From assembly GCF_019334305.1 (NCBI RefSeq), contig NZ_JAHWGH010000013.1:61527-125526 (forward strand): a stretch of DNA of 64,000 bases, in the 5' to 3' direction. This document shows positions 9,301 through 17,910 of this stretch, in pieces. Source of the DNA: Rossellomorea orangium (lineage in GTDB: Bacteria; Bacillota; Bacilli; Bacillales; Bacillaceae_B). The translations under genes were made by a program, and so were the position numbers. The notes below the pieces were generated by a model that ran no database searches, was not told where the DNA came from, and saw only the letters and a program-made list of their open reading frames with translations. Every line of letters begins with the position of its first letter. The stretch's first letter is position 1.

Positions 9301-10142
9301 GCATTCCAGGAAATAGACAAACGTTCCTCCAGGCTCTCGACGATTTCGATATCACTTAAGAAATTCTCAGCTCTCGGGGCTGGCCCCCCTGGTACACGGG
9401 TGAGGTCCAATGCGCGCTGAAACAGGCTTTTCGCCCCATGAAGCTGTAATTGGATATCTGTCAGCAAAGGTTGAATGAAGGGGAGCTCGTCTATCTCCCC
9501 GCCTTCTTCCAGCTCATACATCCCCTCCAACCCCATTAGCCATTCATCGGGATTCGGATGGGATCTGGAAAAATCGTACAGTTTCCTGATCATATCTTGC
9601 AATGCCCCGTCACTTCGATCATTTGTAAACGTATCAACGAGCTTAAAGAAGTCATGGTTATCTTCTTTTCCATACTCCTCCTCAAATAGATCGTCAAGGA
9701 CCTCGTCCCGAAGCAGGTCTCCTTCTGTTTCGTCCGCAATCCTGAACCCTGGATCGATATCGATGAGGTAGTAATATTTTCGGATCACTTCAAGGCAGAA
9801 TGAATGCAGCGTAGAAATGGATGCCCGGTTCAATAGGCTCAGCTGCTTTCTTAAATGATGAGAATGGGGATCCTCATCGATCGCCTTTTCCAACGCCTGT
9901 CCGATCCGGTGTCTCATTTCCGCGGCAGAAGCATTGGTAAAGGTAACAACCAATAATTCATCCACGTCCATCCGGTCTTCTTCTGAAAGAATCTTCTGTA
10001 TGATCCTCTCGACCAGTACAGCGGTCTTCCCCGATCCCGCGGCTGCAGCGACCAGGATATCCTGCCCCTTCGCCCAAATGGCCTTCCACTGGTCGTCGGT
10101 CCATGTTACATCAATTGGCTTGGCTGGAATACCATTACTCAT
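6381..10142 (-). CDS. addA: AddA, helicase-nuclease subunit A
   Basis: The 1253-residue protein is the UvrD-type helicase plus RecB-type nuclease subunit of AddAB, which processes double-strand breaks for recombination. The Walker A motif is AAAAGSGKTAVLVERI (about residues 31-46). Further helicase motifs include LLVVTFTNASAAEMRHRIG, VDEYQDTN, GDVKQSIYRFR and LMTIHSSKGLEFPVVF. The C-terminal nuclease has GVIDCVFRDESGIVLLDYKTD, the Asp...Asp-x-Lys nuclease core. Length matches the Bacillus family, and the start overlaps the end of addB by 8 bp. Confidence 0.97.
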   Translation of the reverse strand: MSNGIPAKPIDVTWTDDQWKAIWAKGQDILVAAAAGSGKTAVLVERIIQKILSEEDRMDVDELLVVTFTNASAAEMRHRIGQALEKAIDEDPHSHHLRKQLSLLNRASISTLHSFCLEVIRKYYYLIDIDPGFRIADETEGDLLRDEVLDDLFEEEYGKEDNHDFFKLVDTFTNDRSDGALQDMIRKLYDFSRSHPNPDEWLMGLEGMYELEEGGEIDELPFIQPLLTDIQLQLHGAKSLFQRALDLTRVPGGPAPRAENFLSDIEIVESLEERLSISWNALYEAIQTLPFTKLKACRGDEYMKEIVDEAKKLRDQGKKTLEKLQEDFFSRRPGSFLEDMKKMKDVIHTLAVVVIEFGKRFRQVKEEKGLVDFADLEHFCLDILRDHSYHALVPSEAALEYKNKFKEVLVDEYQDTNMVQESILLLITEEREAVGNRFMVGDVKQSIYRFRLAEPNLFLGKYTRFLPVSGEAGLKIDLSQNFRSRKEVLEGTNFLFKQIMGTSVGEMEYNREAELVKGAPYPEEKEFPIEVAIIDQETEEPAQDGGEEELSIFDEGEIEKSVLEARYMANKVKQMVEGRTPIYDAKTKTERPIQYRDVVILLRSMPWAAEIMEEFKRQGIPIYANLSTGYFEATEIAIMLSLLKVIDNPYQDIPLASVLRSPIVGLDEQGLASVRVHSRAGTYYEAVKKFAGKKPDNPRDEETFEKVKVFLYHLENWRTKARQGSVTELIWQLYRDTRFYDYVGGMAGGKQRQANLRALYDRARQYEETSFRGLFRFLRFIDRMRERGDDLGVARALSEQEDVVRLMTIHSSKGLEFPVVFVAGTSKQFNLMDLNAAYLLDKDLGLAVKYTDPDKRISYPSLPQLAFKRKKRMEAISEEMRVLYVALTRAKEKLFLVGTVKSLEKSLKKWRGALSQKEWLLSDYDRAGANSYLDWIGPSLMRHPHCNELGGEVPEGSGINEEILKHPSCFQVTAVHKTELVEEAGESPSEEDNWKEQVKEGRKVGIESLHKDEVLKRLSWKYPHLRATNLRSKQSVSELKRMVEIRDEASSIDILRRHHKPVYNRPQFMQSKELSPAEKGTAMHTVMQHISFEDGVPTQGKVEDLLSNLVRKEILTEEQKLAISVDNIVGFFDSELGKRLAGARNIQREIPFSMSVPLSEISETGDEAPEETILVQGVIDCVFRDESGIVLLDYKTDGIHDRYDGGFPEAKPVLLERYKVQIELYTRALESIWKEPVSQKYLYFFDGGHVLEL

Positions 10143-13100
10143 TGGACTCTACCTCCTCTCTCACTTTCCGTAATAAATCTTCCGGTTTCGCTGTAGGCAG
10201 CACTCTGTATTCGTTTTCCTCCAACGATTGATCAAATTGACAGACGGAACGGAATGAACAGAACTGACACGGAGTCCGGTCCTTCAGTTTATAAGGAGAA
10301 ATGTCCGTCTCCCCTGATATGATCCGGTTTCCTGAAGCTTCATAAAGCCTTCTGACATGCTTTCGCATATAGTGAAAGTCTTCCTGGCTGGCCGCTTTTG
10401 ACCGGGATGACAATGACCCATCTTTTTTGATACCGGCTGAGATCATATCCGAATTCCCCGTTTCCAGCGACTGATCCATCAACCTGACGATATCTGTATC
10501 CCCGAGGACCAGACCCTTCATTTTGAAACTCTTGAAAATTTCCTTTTCGATTTGGTCCATCGTCAGGATCTTCTTACTATTGATCATCGGATTGTGAACA
10601 TGGAAGTAAAGGACGCCCGCAGGCTTTGCTTCACCCCCTACGAATTGTTTCGAATTCGTTATCACAATATCCAAATACGTGAGCATTTGAAGGGCCAAAC
10701 CGTAATACACTTCCGTCATATCAAGGTCCCTTGCACTCGATTTGTAATCGACGATCCGGAGATATACCCCATTGGCATCCTCCGCTTTGTCCACCCGGTC
10801 GATCCTTCCCTGAAGTTCCATCTTCGTCCCGTTTCTGAGCTGAAACTCGAACGGGGGTAGCGTCGCGTGAGGTCCGAATCCAAGCTCCACCCCGACTGGG
10901 ACAAATCCGCTCGCCTTCGCATGCTCACTAAGGATGAGGCTTGCCCGACCAATGATTTGCTCAAGTTTCTGAGCGATATAATAATGCCTGTTCGAGCTCA
11001 GTAGAATCTGGTGCTGAAGCTTCGGTGCCAGCATCAGGACGGCTTCTTTCGCGAGCTTTAAACACTGGGATTTCGAAAGGGATGCCCAAGTCAGACCATG
11101 ACGCTCCACTTCTTCCGAGATCCATTTTAAAGCTGAATGGAACATTTCACCGATGTCAGGCGCCTCTAACTTGAAGAAATCCCTCTCTCTCAGCTTTAAC
11201 CCGTGGCTTGCAAAATGAGAAAATGGGCAGCTATGAAATAACTCCATCCGGGAAACACTGGCCAGAATATGGTCACCGTACAAATCTTTGCTTGTATCCT
11301 CAGACAGCTGTTGCCCAATATTCTCGTAAAAGAGGCTCGATAATATATGCCCGGAATGCCATTTCCAATCATTGGACGTTGTATAGAAGTTATACACATC
11401 CCACCAGAAATCATAAATAGGGTATTCCCGTTTCTTTAATTGCAGCTGGGACGTGAGATGGGATATCGTCACATTCGGATGACAGACGTAATGAAGCTGA
11501 TCCTCTTCAGGTAATTCCGATGGTTCATTGATGAGAAGCTTAGTTGGTGCACCCGGGAACATTTCATTTATCCTTTTGATAAACGCAGAAGGCAGTAGTG
11601 CCTTTCCTTCTTCATTGGCGATCGGATAGCTGATGAAGAGACGTTCACTTGGAGTCGTAAAGGCTTTATATGCCACAAACTCCTCATCCAGGAGCTTCGT
11701 CCGGTTACTTGGGGCGATCTTATACCCCCTCCTGATCAATGACTCACGATCCTCATCGGACAGGACTCCGTCTTCATTCATTTTCGCCGGCAGCACCCCG
11801 TCATTCACGCCAATGATGAAGGCGGCTTTAATATCACCGAGCCTTGATTTCTCCAGGTCGGCAATAATGACCTGATCAATGGCCGGTGGTACCAAGGAGA
11901 ATTCCATTGTCTCTATACCTGCATCCAGGATTGATGAAAATTTCTTCATGGTCGTTTCTTCATCACCGAGCATCTCTACATATTGGTCAAGCAGATCCAT
12001 CACCGCTGACCACGCCTGATCATGTTCTCGTGCTGCAACCAGGTTCCCTTTTTCCTCTGCTTCCATGCGCATCCGTTCGAGCTTTTCAGGTATATCCAAC
12101 TCTTCCAGATACACATAAAGGGCCTCACAGTATTCCCGACCCGTTGACCGCTTCTTTAAACGTTTTCCTAGACGGATGATCGGTGCGGATATAAATAACC
12201 GCAGCTCATTAATCTCGTGTTCGATTTCTCTTTCAGCATCGGTCTGTGGTGCATCCACATGCTCCAGCCCCCGGAAACGACGATATTTCCATCGGTCTTT
12301 CTTCGTCCACCGGTCGCCCTTTATCCCGTAAGCCAACACATAGTTTTCGAGCCGATCCATTTTTTCACGCAAATCGGTTGGATTCTTCTGATAAGGAAAC
12401 AGAAGATCTGTTTTCACTGCCCGGAATACGGGTTCATACCTCCAATTCGTGTTCATGATCTCAAGTGTTGAACGGATAAGTTCAATTAAAGGATGATTCA
12501 GCATCGTCCGCTTCTGATCAAGGAAAAAGGGTATCGAATAATCTTGAAATATCGTTTCGACTTTATCACGATAATCCTGGCTGTTTCGTACCAATACAGC
12601 GATATCCTTGTAGCGGTATCCTTCTTCCCTGGCAAGCTTCCTGATTTCCCTGGCGACGCCTTCAATTTCAGCCCGGCGGTTGGAAGCTTCAAGGAATTCA
12701 ATGGTTCTATTTCCTTCTTCAAAAGATTTGGTCGGCCTTTCATCAAAATGACGCTCTAAGTGAAGCAGGGATTCACTTTGGTAGCGAATGGGTTTGGTCA
12801 TCACCTCTTCTACTATCGATTCTCCTGCCATCCTGCATATATCCTGCAGTGTCTGATACGTTTCATTCGTCATTCGATACAGGCTTAACTCGTTCATCGC
12901 CCCCATAGGCTCTTCCGGATCGGTTGTAAGGGCAACCGTCACTTTTTTTGTATGCTGAATGAGCTGATCGATGATGAGATACTCCTGAGGCGTGAAACTG
13001 TGGAATCCGTCAATATAGATTTCTGCCTTCTTCAGCAGCTCGGAATTTCTCACATTATCGGAAAGCAATTGAAAATAATCTTCTGAGTCGATGTATTTAC

Positions 13101-13617
13101 CGAAAAGCTTTTCCTCAAATTTCTCATAAATCAGTTCGAGGTCATGAAGTTTGTCCTTCAATACCTTGGACCGTTCACCATCCCCTTCAAATTCTTGCAA
13201 GTCTGAAGGAGAAATACAATAACGTTTGAATTCCTTGACAATCGCTTCTACATGATGAATAAACCCCGGCTTTTCAGAGGCCTTGTTGAAAATGTGGAGA
13301 TGTTCCTTGTTTTCATCTATGATTTTACGGATCATCATATTTAAGCCTACATCCGACAAATGATAACGGCTCATTCCTCCCGTTTCCTGAAGGATCTTCC
13401 ACGCAAGGCGTGTGAAGCTGAATACTTGTCCACGGATCATACCGTTCAACCCCGGTGTGTTCACGAGCTCGTATTCCGATATAAAGGACATTTGGTCCGG
13501 TACGATATAGATGATAGGATCCCCATTCGGCGCTTCCAGTAAGCTCCGTTTCATCTCACCCAATACATGATGTGTTTTCCCCGTGCCGGAGCGTCCGAGA
13601 ATAAAGCGTACAGACAT
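10135..13617 (-). CDS. addB: AddB, helicase-nuclease subunit B
   Basis: The 1160-residue protein is the AddB partner of AddA. The N-terminal nucleotide-binding motif is GRSGTGKTH (about residues 8-16). The C-terminal nuclease contains IVDYKSSARDLD. An iron-sulfur cluster is indicated by HSCPF near residue 795 and Cys1117, Cys1120 and Cys1126 in CQFCSFRSVC. It is the first gene of addB-addA. Upstream, 13618-13781 separates it from a divergent MFS gene. Confidence 0.96.
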   Translation of the reverse strand: MSVRFILGRSGTGKTHHVLGEMKRSLLEAPNGDPIIYIVPDQMSFISEYELVNTPGLNGMIRGQVFSFTRLAWKILQETGGMSRYHLSDVGLNMMIRKIIDENKEHLHIFNKASEKPGFIHHVEAIVKEFKRYCISPSDLQEFEGDGERSKVLKDKLHDLELIYEKFEEKLFGKYIDSEDYFQLLSDNVRNSELLKKAEIYIDGFHSFTPQEYLIIDQLIQHTKKVTVALTTDPEEPMGAMNELSLYRMTNETYQTLQDICRMAGESIVEEVMTKPIRYQSESLLHLERHFDERPTKSFEEGNRTIEFLEASNRRAEIEGVAREIRKLAREEGYRYKDIAVLVRNSQDYRDKVETIFQDYSIPFFLDQKRTMLNHPLIELIRSTLEIMNTNWRYEPVFRAVKTDLLFPYQKNPTDLREKMDRLENYVLAYGIKGDRWTKKDRWKYRRFRGLEHVDAPQTDAEREIEHEINELRLFISAPIIRLGKRLKKRSTGREYCEALYVYLEELDIPEKLERMRMEAEEKGNLVAAREHDQAWSAVMDLLDQYVEMLGDEETTMKKFSSILDAGIETMEFSLVPPAIDQVIIADLEKSRLGDIKAAFIIGVNDGVLPAKMNEDGVLSDEDRESLIRRGYKIAPSNRTKLLDEEFVAYKAFTTPSERLFISYPIANEEGKALLPSAFIKRINEMFPGAPTKLLINEPSELPEEDQLHYVCHPNVTISHLTSQLQLKKREYPIYDFWWDVYNFYTTSNDWKWHSGHILSSLFYENIGQQLSEDTSKDLYGDHILASVSRMELFHSCPFSHFASHGLKLRERDFFKLEAPDIGEMFHSALKWISEEVERHGLTWASLSKSQCLKLAKEAVLMLAPKLQHQILLSSNRHYYIAQKLEQIIGRASLILSEHAKASGFVPVGVELGFGPHATLPPFEFQLRNGTKMELQGRIDRVDKAEDANGVYLRIVDYKSSARDLDMTEVYYGLALQMLTYLDIVITNSKQFVGGEAKPAGVLYFHVHNPMINSKKILTMDQIEKEIFKSFKMKGLVLGDTDIVRLMDQSLETGNSDMISAGIKKDGSLSSRSKAASQEDFHYMRKHVRRLYEASGNRIISGETDISPYKLKDRTPCQFCSFRSVCQFDQSLEENEYRVLPTAKPEDLLRKVREEVESNE

Positions 13618-13781
13618 CCTCTCACTCCTTTTCTTATACTCTATCTATTCTAACCCAGAAGGTTTATGATTTTTTGTATAGGTTCATTATAGTACACTAC
13701 CAGGAATCTTTCCCGTCTCAATCATGACTGAAAATATTTGGATCACCTGCATACAGTAAAGATAGGTAGGTGATTTTCATC

Positions 13782-14936
13782 ATGAATCATGATTTTAACA
13801 GAATTTCTGCTGTTCTAGTTGCCATGGCCGTTATGGTGGCATGTAATATTTACACATTCATCCCCATTTACAGGGAGATCGGCGCCTCCCTTTCCATCAC
13901 CCAAAGTGAAGTGGTCATGGCCGGCACTTCGTTCATCTTTTTTTACGCATGCGGATTATTGACCTTTGCCAACGCGGCTGATCACTTTGGGAAAAAGCGG
14001 ATCCTAGTCTGGGGAATGCTTGCTTCTGCCTTCGCATCGGGACTCGTTGGTCTTTCTACAGATTTTTGGAGTTTGTTTTTCACGAGGGGATTTCAAGGCT
14101 TATGCCTGGGGAGCTTTGCCCCTGTCGCATTTGCCTATACGTATGATTTGTTTTCTGGAAAGCAAAGGACCCTGCTTCTTGCCTTTATCAACACCGGCTT
14201 CCTCTTTGCAGGCATTTTAGGACAATTACTCAGCGGGGGTATTACGCAATTATCTGAATGGTCAAGGGTATTCTATTTTTTCGCAGTGGTGTATGCTTTC
14301 CTTTTTGTCATAGGAAAGCACATGCTGCCCCTTACAAACGTCCAATCCGTGTCCCCATCCTATCAACTGGCAACGATCATGAAACTACTGAGGAGGAAAG
14401 AACTCCTATACTCCTACGGCATCGTATTCACTCTTCTTGCTTCTTTCATTGCCTATTATGACAGCTTGACCCGACACTTGTCAGGCGAGGAGGATCTCCT
14501 TTTTCTTACAAGGTCGGTGGGACTGATCGGAGCGGGTTTATCACTCTATACCGGGCGCTTTATGGAAGTTATCGGAATTTATAAAACGCTATTTATCGGT
14601 CTGGCATTATCTATCGTAAGCCTGGTCGCTGCTTTGATTTATGCAATTTGGCACATACCCTTCATCATTATTTCTTCCATTCTATTTGTCTCAGCCATCT
14701 CATTATTGATACCTACCGTCATCACCTTGATCGGAAATATGAGCGGAAAGGGACGAAGCCAGGCACTTAGCCTGTACTCCTTTATCTTATTGTGTGGAAC
14801 GAGTCTGGCACCTCTGATCGTCATGAATCTTTCATACGTCCAATCTTTATACTTGCTTCTAGGCTTCTGTTTCTTCCAATCTTTGATGGGTGGCTTATTG
14901 TTTAGGGGACGGAGGAAATGGGAGGTGGGTAATTAA
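13782..14936 (+). CDS. MFS transporter, probable drug/metabolite exporter
   Basis: The 384-residue protein has about 12 hydrophobic segments and the MFS loop 2-3 signature in FANAADHFGKKRILVWG (about residue 65). RGFQGLCLGSFAPVAFAYTYD resembles the motif around TM4 of DHA1-type exporters. The start at 13782 is preferred to a GTG at 13770, which lies inside the AGGTAGGTG ribosome binding site. It is divergent from addB, and its 3' end overlaps the convergent VOC gene by 4 bp. The substrate cannot be read from the sequence. Confidence 0.8.
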   Translation: MNHDFNRISAVLVAMAVMVACNIYTFIPIYREIGASLSITQSEVVMAGTSFIFFYACGLLTFANAADHFGKKRILVWGMLASAFASGLVGLSTDFWSLFFTRGFQGLCLGSFAPVAFAYTYDLFSGKQRTLLLAFINTGFLFAGILGQLLSGGITQLSEWSRVFYFFAVVYAFLFVIGKHMLPLTNVQSVSPSYQLATIMKLLRRKELLYSYGIVFTLLASFIAYYDSLTRHLSGEEDLLFLTRSVGLIGAGLSLYTGRFMEVIGIYKTLFIGLALSIVSLVAALIYAIWHIPFIIISSILFVSAISLLIPTVITLIGNMSGKGRSQALSLYSFILLCGTSLAPLIVMNLSYVQSLYLLLGFCFFQSLMGGLLFRGRRKWEVGN

Positions 14937-15319
14937 TCCCACACTTCCATTCTTTCCTTTAGATTCGAGGTGTGTAATTCGAATTGGACACTATCCGGGG
15001 CCAGAAAATTGATACTCCAACCTTTGCCCCTCTTTAAGGGTTCCCTTACAATCGGCACTTTCTTCTCCTTTAGAAGTTGAACAGCCTCTTGGAATCCTTT
15101 TTCGTCGATGGTGAATGCAATGTGATGGATTCCACTGCCGCTTCGGGTATCGGAGCAGTTCCTTTCCTGAAGGCAAATCCAAATCGGCCCCCATTCCAAA
15201 TAAGCATCTTTTCGTCCCTTATGTACCAGCGTGGCTCGCAAGATTTCCATATAAAATGACAGTGATTCTTCCAGGTTACTAGTGTTGATTGTAAGATGAT
15301 TAAAGCCGGATATGTTCAC
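14933..15319 (-). CDS. VOC-family protein resembling FosB thiol transferase
   Basis: The 128-residue vicinal-oxygen-chelate protein has two beta-alpha-beta-beta-beta modules. Likely metal ligands are His8 (GFNHLTIN), His66 (GIHHIAFTI) and Glu114 (VQFELHTSNL), almost the same positions as in FosB (His7, His66, Glu115). KGRKDAYLEWGPIWICLQE and a basic loop near residue 95 also resemble FosB. It lacks the roughly ten-residue C-terminal tail, and the DPDGH segment is APDSV. Fosfomycin inactivation is possible but unproven; another small-molecule VOC enzyme is equally possible. Confidence 0.7.
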   Translation of the reverse strand: MNISGFNHLTINTSNLEESLSFYMEILRATLVHKGRKDAYLEWGPIWICLQERNCSDTRSGSGIHHIAFTIDEKGFQEAVQLLKEKKVPIVREPLKRGKGWSINFLAPDSVQFELHTSNLKERMEVWD

Positions 15320-15446
15320 TTTATTGTCACCCTCTCATGCATGATTAATGTTTCTATTTCAAAATATGGAAGGAGGGAGAAGACTGCTGAGAATGAAGGG
15401 CTGTTGACTCGTTCAAGGGGAATCTTCAGCATCGTTTTCGTCAGGG

Positions 15447-15540
15447 ATTGCGTCATTTTCCATTATGATTGCGTCATTTTTTCCGTATTTGCGTCATTAT
15501 TAATTTTATTGCGTCATTATGCGGGGGAATTGCGTCTATT
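15447..15540. repeat. Five phased copies of ATTGCGTCATT, period about 20.5 bp
   Basis: Copies start at 15447, 15468, 15488, 15508 and 15529 (spacings 21, 20, 20, 21). The core TTGCGTCATT is exact in four; the last reads TTGCGTCTATT. Intervening bases are A/T-rich and not conserved. It lies in the 320-bp gap between the VOC gene start and the GNAT gene, which contains no credible ORF. Confidence 0.85.
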
Positions 15541-15625
15541 AACATATTAAGGGAATCGACTGAGCGCTCGATCCAACGATCCATCAATTCAACGTCATAC
15601 CAACAGCCCATCCCCCTCTCCACAC

Positions 15626-15655
15626 CAAAAAAAGAAGGACATCACAATCCTTCTT
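15626..15655 (-). terminator. Terminator of the GNAT gene
   Basis: AAGAAGGA and TCCTTCTT form a stem overlapping the last codons of the gene. A run of seven T follows on the minus strand. Confidence 0.75.
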
Positions 15656-16178
15656 CCCATTCATCTGCTAATAATCCATATAAAAACATATCATACCGCT
15701 TTCCGTCCCTTTGCAGGAATTGACGATAGCTTCCTTCTTTTCTGAATCCGAGCGATTCATACAATCGGATCGCTCTCTCATTATACGAAAATACCGTTAA
15801 TTGAAGTCGGTGAAGGTTCAATTCGTGAAAGCCGTATGCCAAAAGGCAATCCATTGCTTCCCTGCCATATCCATTCCCCCAGGATGTTTCGTCACCGATT
15901 GAAATGGATATCCATCCCACGCGATGGGTCCAGAGAATGCCGTCAAGCTCCGCAAATCCGATGATTCTCCCGTCGTCCTTCAGGCGTATAGCAAATCGAA
16001 AGGAATTTTCTTCCGGGACCATCCATTTCTTAATCTCTTCTTCTGATTTCGGCTTAAGGGGAAGGGCGTCCAATAGTCTCTGCACTTCTTCATTTTGGTT
16101 CCATTTCTTTATGGACGAAATATCTTCTTCCTGAAATCCTGTTAGGTCAATTCGCTTACCGGTCAATAGTCTCTTCAT
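15642..16178 (-). CDS. GNAT-family N-acetyltransferase (RimJ/RimL type)
   Basis: The 178-residue protein begins MKRLLTGKRIDLTGFQEED. The acetyl-CoA binding region is SWGNGYGREAMDCLLAYGF (about residue 100), followed by NLHRLQLTVFSYNERAIRLYESLGFRKEG in pieces typical of ribosomal-protein or small-molecule acetyltransferases. A longer ORF starts at 16220, but GAGGTGA six bases before the ATG at 16178 supports the shorter form. It lies 48 bp after the acyl-CoA ligase stop on the same strand and might be cotranscribed. The substrate is unknown. Confidence 0.78.
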   Translation of the reverse strand: MKRLLTGKRIDLTGFQEEDISSIKKWNQNEEVQRLLDALPLKPKSEEEIKKWMVPEENSFRFAIRLKDDGRIIGFAELDGILWTHRVGWISISIGDETSWGNGYGREAMDCLLAYGFHELNLHRLQLTVFSYNERAIRLYESLGFRKEGSYRQFLQRDGKRYDMFLYGLLADEWEEGL

Positions 16179-16226
16179 ACTTTTCACCTCGACATATGTA
16201 TTTCGAGGCATTTCATACAATTCCCT

Positions 16227-17714
16227 CTATTGTCTCTGAAAAAGTTTGGTCAGCGCCTGTTTATTGACTTTCCCAACATCTGTTTTCGGAAGTTCGTCCA
16301 TAACATGATAGTCCTTAGGGATTTTATATTTGCCGAATTTCTTCAAGCAATAAGCCTTCACCTCTTCTATCGTCAGAGTTGCTCCACTCTTCATAGATAT
16401 AAAGGCCGTTACGACCTCACCCCATTTTTCATGGGGCAGTCCGATGACCGCACTCTCAGAGATTTCCGGGTGCTCGCTTAACCAGTGCTCAAGCTCCAAG
16501 GGGAAGATATTCTCCCCGCCGGAGATGATCATGTCTTTTTTCCTTCCGACAATATAGTAATCTTCATCTCCATCGTATTTTGCCAGATCACCTGTATGAA
16601 GCCAACCGTCTTTTAACACCCTTTGTGTCTGCTCGGGGTTTTGCCAGTATTCTTTAAATAGATGATCTCCCCCTAATAATAGCTCCCCCACTTCACCCTG
16701 ACCGACAGGATTCCCCCTCTCATCAACCACCTTCACCCGGTTGAACATCATCGCTTTTCCAACTGAGCCCTTTTTCATCCGTATTGGATCGATGTAAAAG
16801 TTGTTAGGGCCTGCTTCTGTCAATCCATACCCCTCTTTAAATGAGATTTTCTTTTCTTTGAAAAAGTCATACACCTTACCTGGACATGGGGCCCCTCCTG
16901 ATAGGAATACCTTCATTTTCGGAAAAGGGGTACATTTAAATTCCTCCCTTTCCATTAATAAGTGATACATCGTCGGTACTAATAGAACAATACTGCAGCC
17001 GTATCGGTTCAGATCCTTCACCGCCTCTTCCGGATCAAAGCGTTCAGCAATCACAACCTTTCCTCCCACCATCAGCAGGGGGACCGATAGTGCATTTAAC
17101 CCTCCTGTATGAAAGGTTGGCAAATACGTTAACGTGCAATCCTCATGGGTCAAATTCCAGCTTACCACTGTGTTCAGGGCATTGGCCGTCACCGATTGAT
17201 GAGACAGTACTACTCCCTTTGGACTCCCTGTCGTCCCACCCGTATAAATCATAATCCAAGGATCTGCAAGTGTGAGAAAGGGTATGGGATAGCCCCCTCT
17301 CTCCCGGGAGTATACTTCTTGAGTCACATCATCAATACATAGCTTACTAAAGCTTTGAGGAAGGTCCGTGACAAGAGCTTGAAATTCTTTTTTATATAAA
17401 AGAAGTTTCGGTGTACAGTTCTCTGTAATCGAGCCAATTTCGGTAGCTGATAATCGCCAATTGATTGGGACAAACACCGCTCCGATCTTCCCACAGGCAA
17501 ACAATAGCTCAAAACAAACCGTATGATTCCTGGATATGAATACGACACGGTCCCCTTTCATTATTCCGTTTTCATGCATATATCGAGCCCACTTAGACGC
17601 CCGTTCATCTAAAGTGCGGTAATTGATCATTTCGTCCGTAGCAGCATTCATTAAAGCAACGTGTTCAGGAGAGATCATTGATCGCTTCTGCAACCAATCG
17701 GTGATCCTTTCCAT
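16227..17714 (-). CDS. Acyl-CoA ligase (class I adenylate-forming enzyme)
   Basis: The 495-residue enzyme begins MERITDWLQKRSM. It has the AMP-binding P-loop IYTGGTTGSPKGVVLS, YGLTEAGP, the GWLHTGDLAKYDGDEDYY motif and C-terminal Lys in LPKTDVGKVNKQAL. It should convert a carboxylic acid, ATP and CoA to acyl-CoA; substrate class is uncertain. The open frame reaches 17870, but AAAGGAGG (17724-17731) supports 17714 or 17720. Its upstream region carries an 18-bp direct-repeat element identical to that before the ABC-importer operon, so it probably feeds that pathway. Confidence 0.85.
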   Translation of the reverse strand: MERITDWLQKRSMISPEHVALMNAATDEMINYRTLDERASKWARYMHENGIMKGDRVVFISRNHTVCFELLFACGKIGAVFVPINWRLSATEIGSITENCTPKLLLYKKEFQALVTDLPQSFSKLCIDDVTQEVYSRERGGYPIPFLTLADPWIMIYTGGTTGSPKGVVLSHQSVTANALNTVVSWNLTHEDCTLTYLPTFHTGGLNALSVPLLMVGGKVVIAERFDPEEAVKDLNRYGCSIVLLVPTMYHLLMEREEFKCTPFPKMKVFLSGGAPCPGKVYDFFKEKKISFKEGYGLTEAGPNNFYIDPIRMKKGSVGKAMMFNRVKVVDERGNPVGQGEVGELLLGGDHLFKEYWQNPEQTQRVLKDGWLHTGDLAKYDGDEDYYIVGRKKDMIISGGENIFPLELEHWLSEHPEISESAVIGLPHEKWGEVVTAFISMKSGATLTIEEVKAYCLKKFGKYKIPKDYHVMDELPKTDVGKVNKQALTKLFQRQ

Positions 17715-17744
17715 ATTCATCTCCTCCTTTGGATGGTTGCTTTC

Positions 17745-17778
17745 ATGATAGATGCCAGAGGTTACAAATGAGTTACAG
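17745..17778 (-). promoter_or_regulatory. Direct-repeat activator site and -10 of the acyl-CoA ligase
   Basis: On the minus strand CTGTAACTCATTTGTAAC (17778-17761) has TGTAAC twice, 11 bp apart. Ten bases later comes TATCAT (17750-17745), a good -10 element, about 30 bp before the start codon. The 18-bp element is identical to 27882-27899. There is no normal -35, which fits an activator-dependent promoter of SARP type. Regulation is inferred. Confidence 0.7.
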
Positions 17779-17879
17779 CTTAGGTAAGGATGTGGTCCAT
17801 TGCCATTTTTGTTTAACAGGTTACCTAGGAAATTTCGTCTGACAAGTCCATGCACTCTGAATTTCCGCACAATAAAATA

Positions 17880-17902
17880 GAGCCTGGAAAAATTCCAGGC
17901 TC
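17880..17902 (-). terminator. Terminator of the endonuclease gene
   Basis: GAGCCTGGAA and TTCCAGGCTC form a perfect 10-bp stem with a 3-base loop just after the stop codon. A T-rich stretch follows on the minus strand. Confidence 0.82.
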
Positions 17903-17910
17903 ATTACTCA

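Noticed and set aside
15447..15540. CRISPR-like array
   Set aside because: Repeats are only about 11 bp with 9-10 bp spacers and no cas genes are nearby; geometry does not fit CRISPR.
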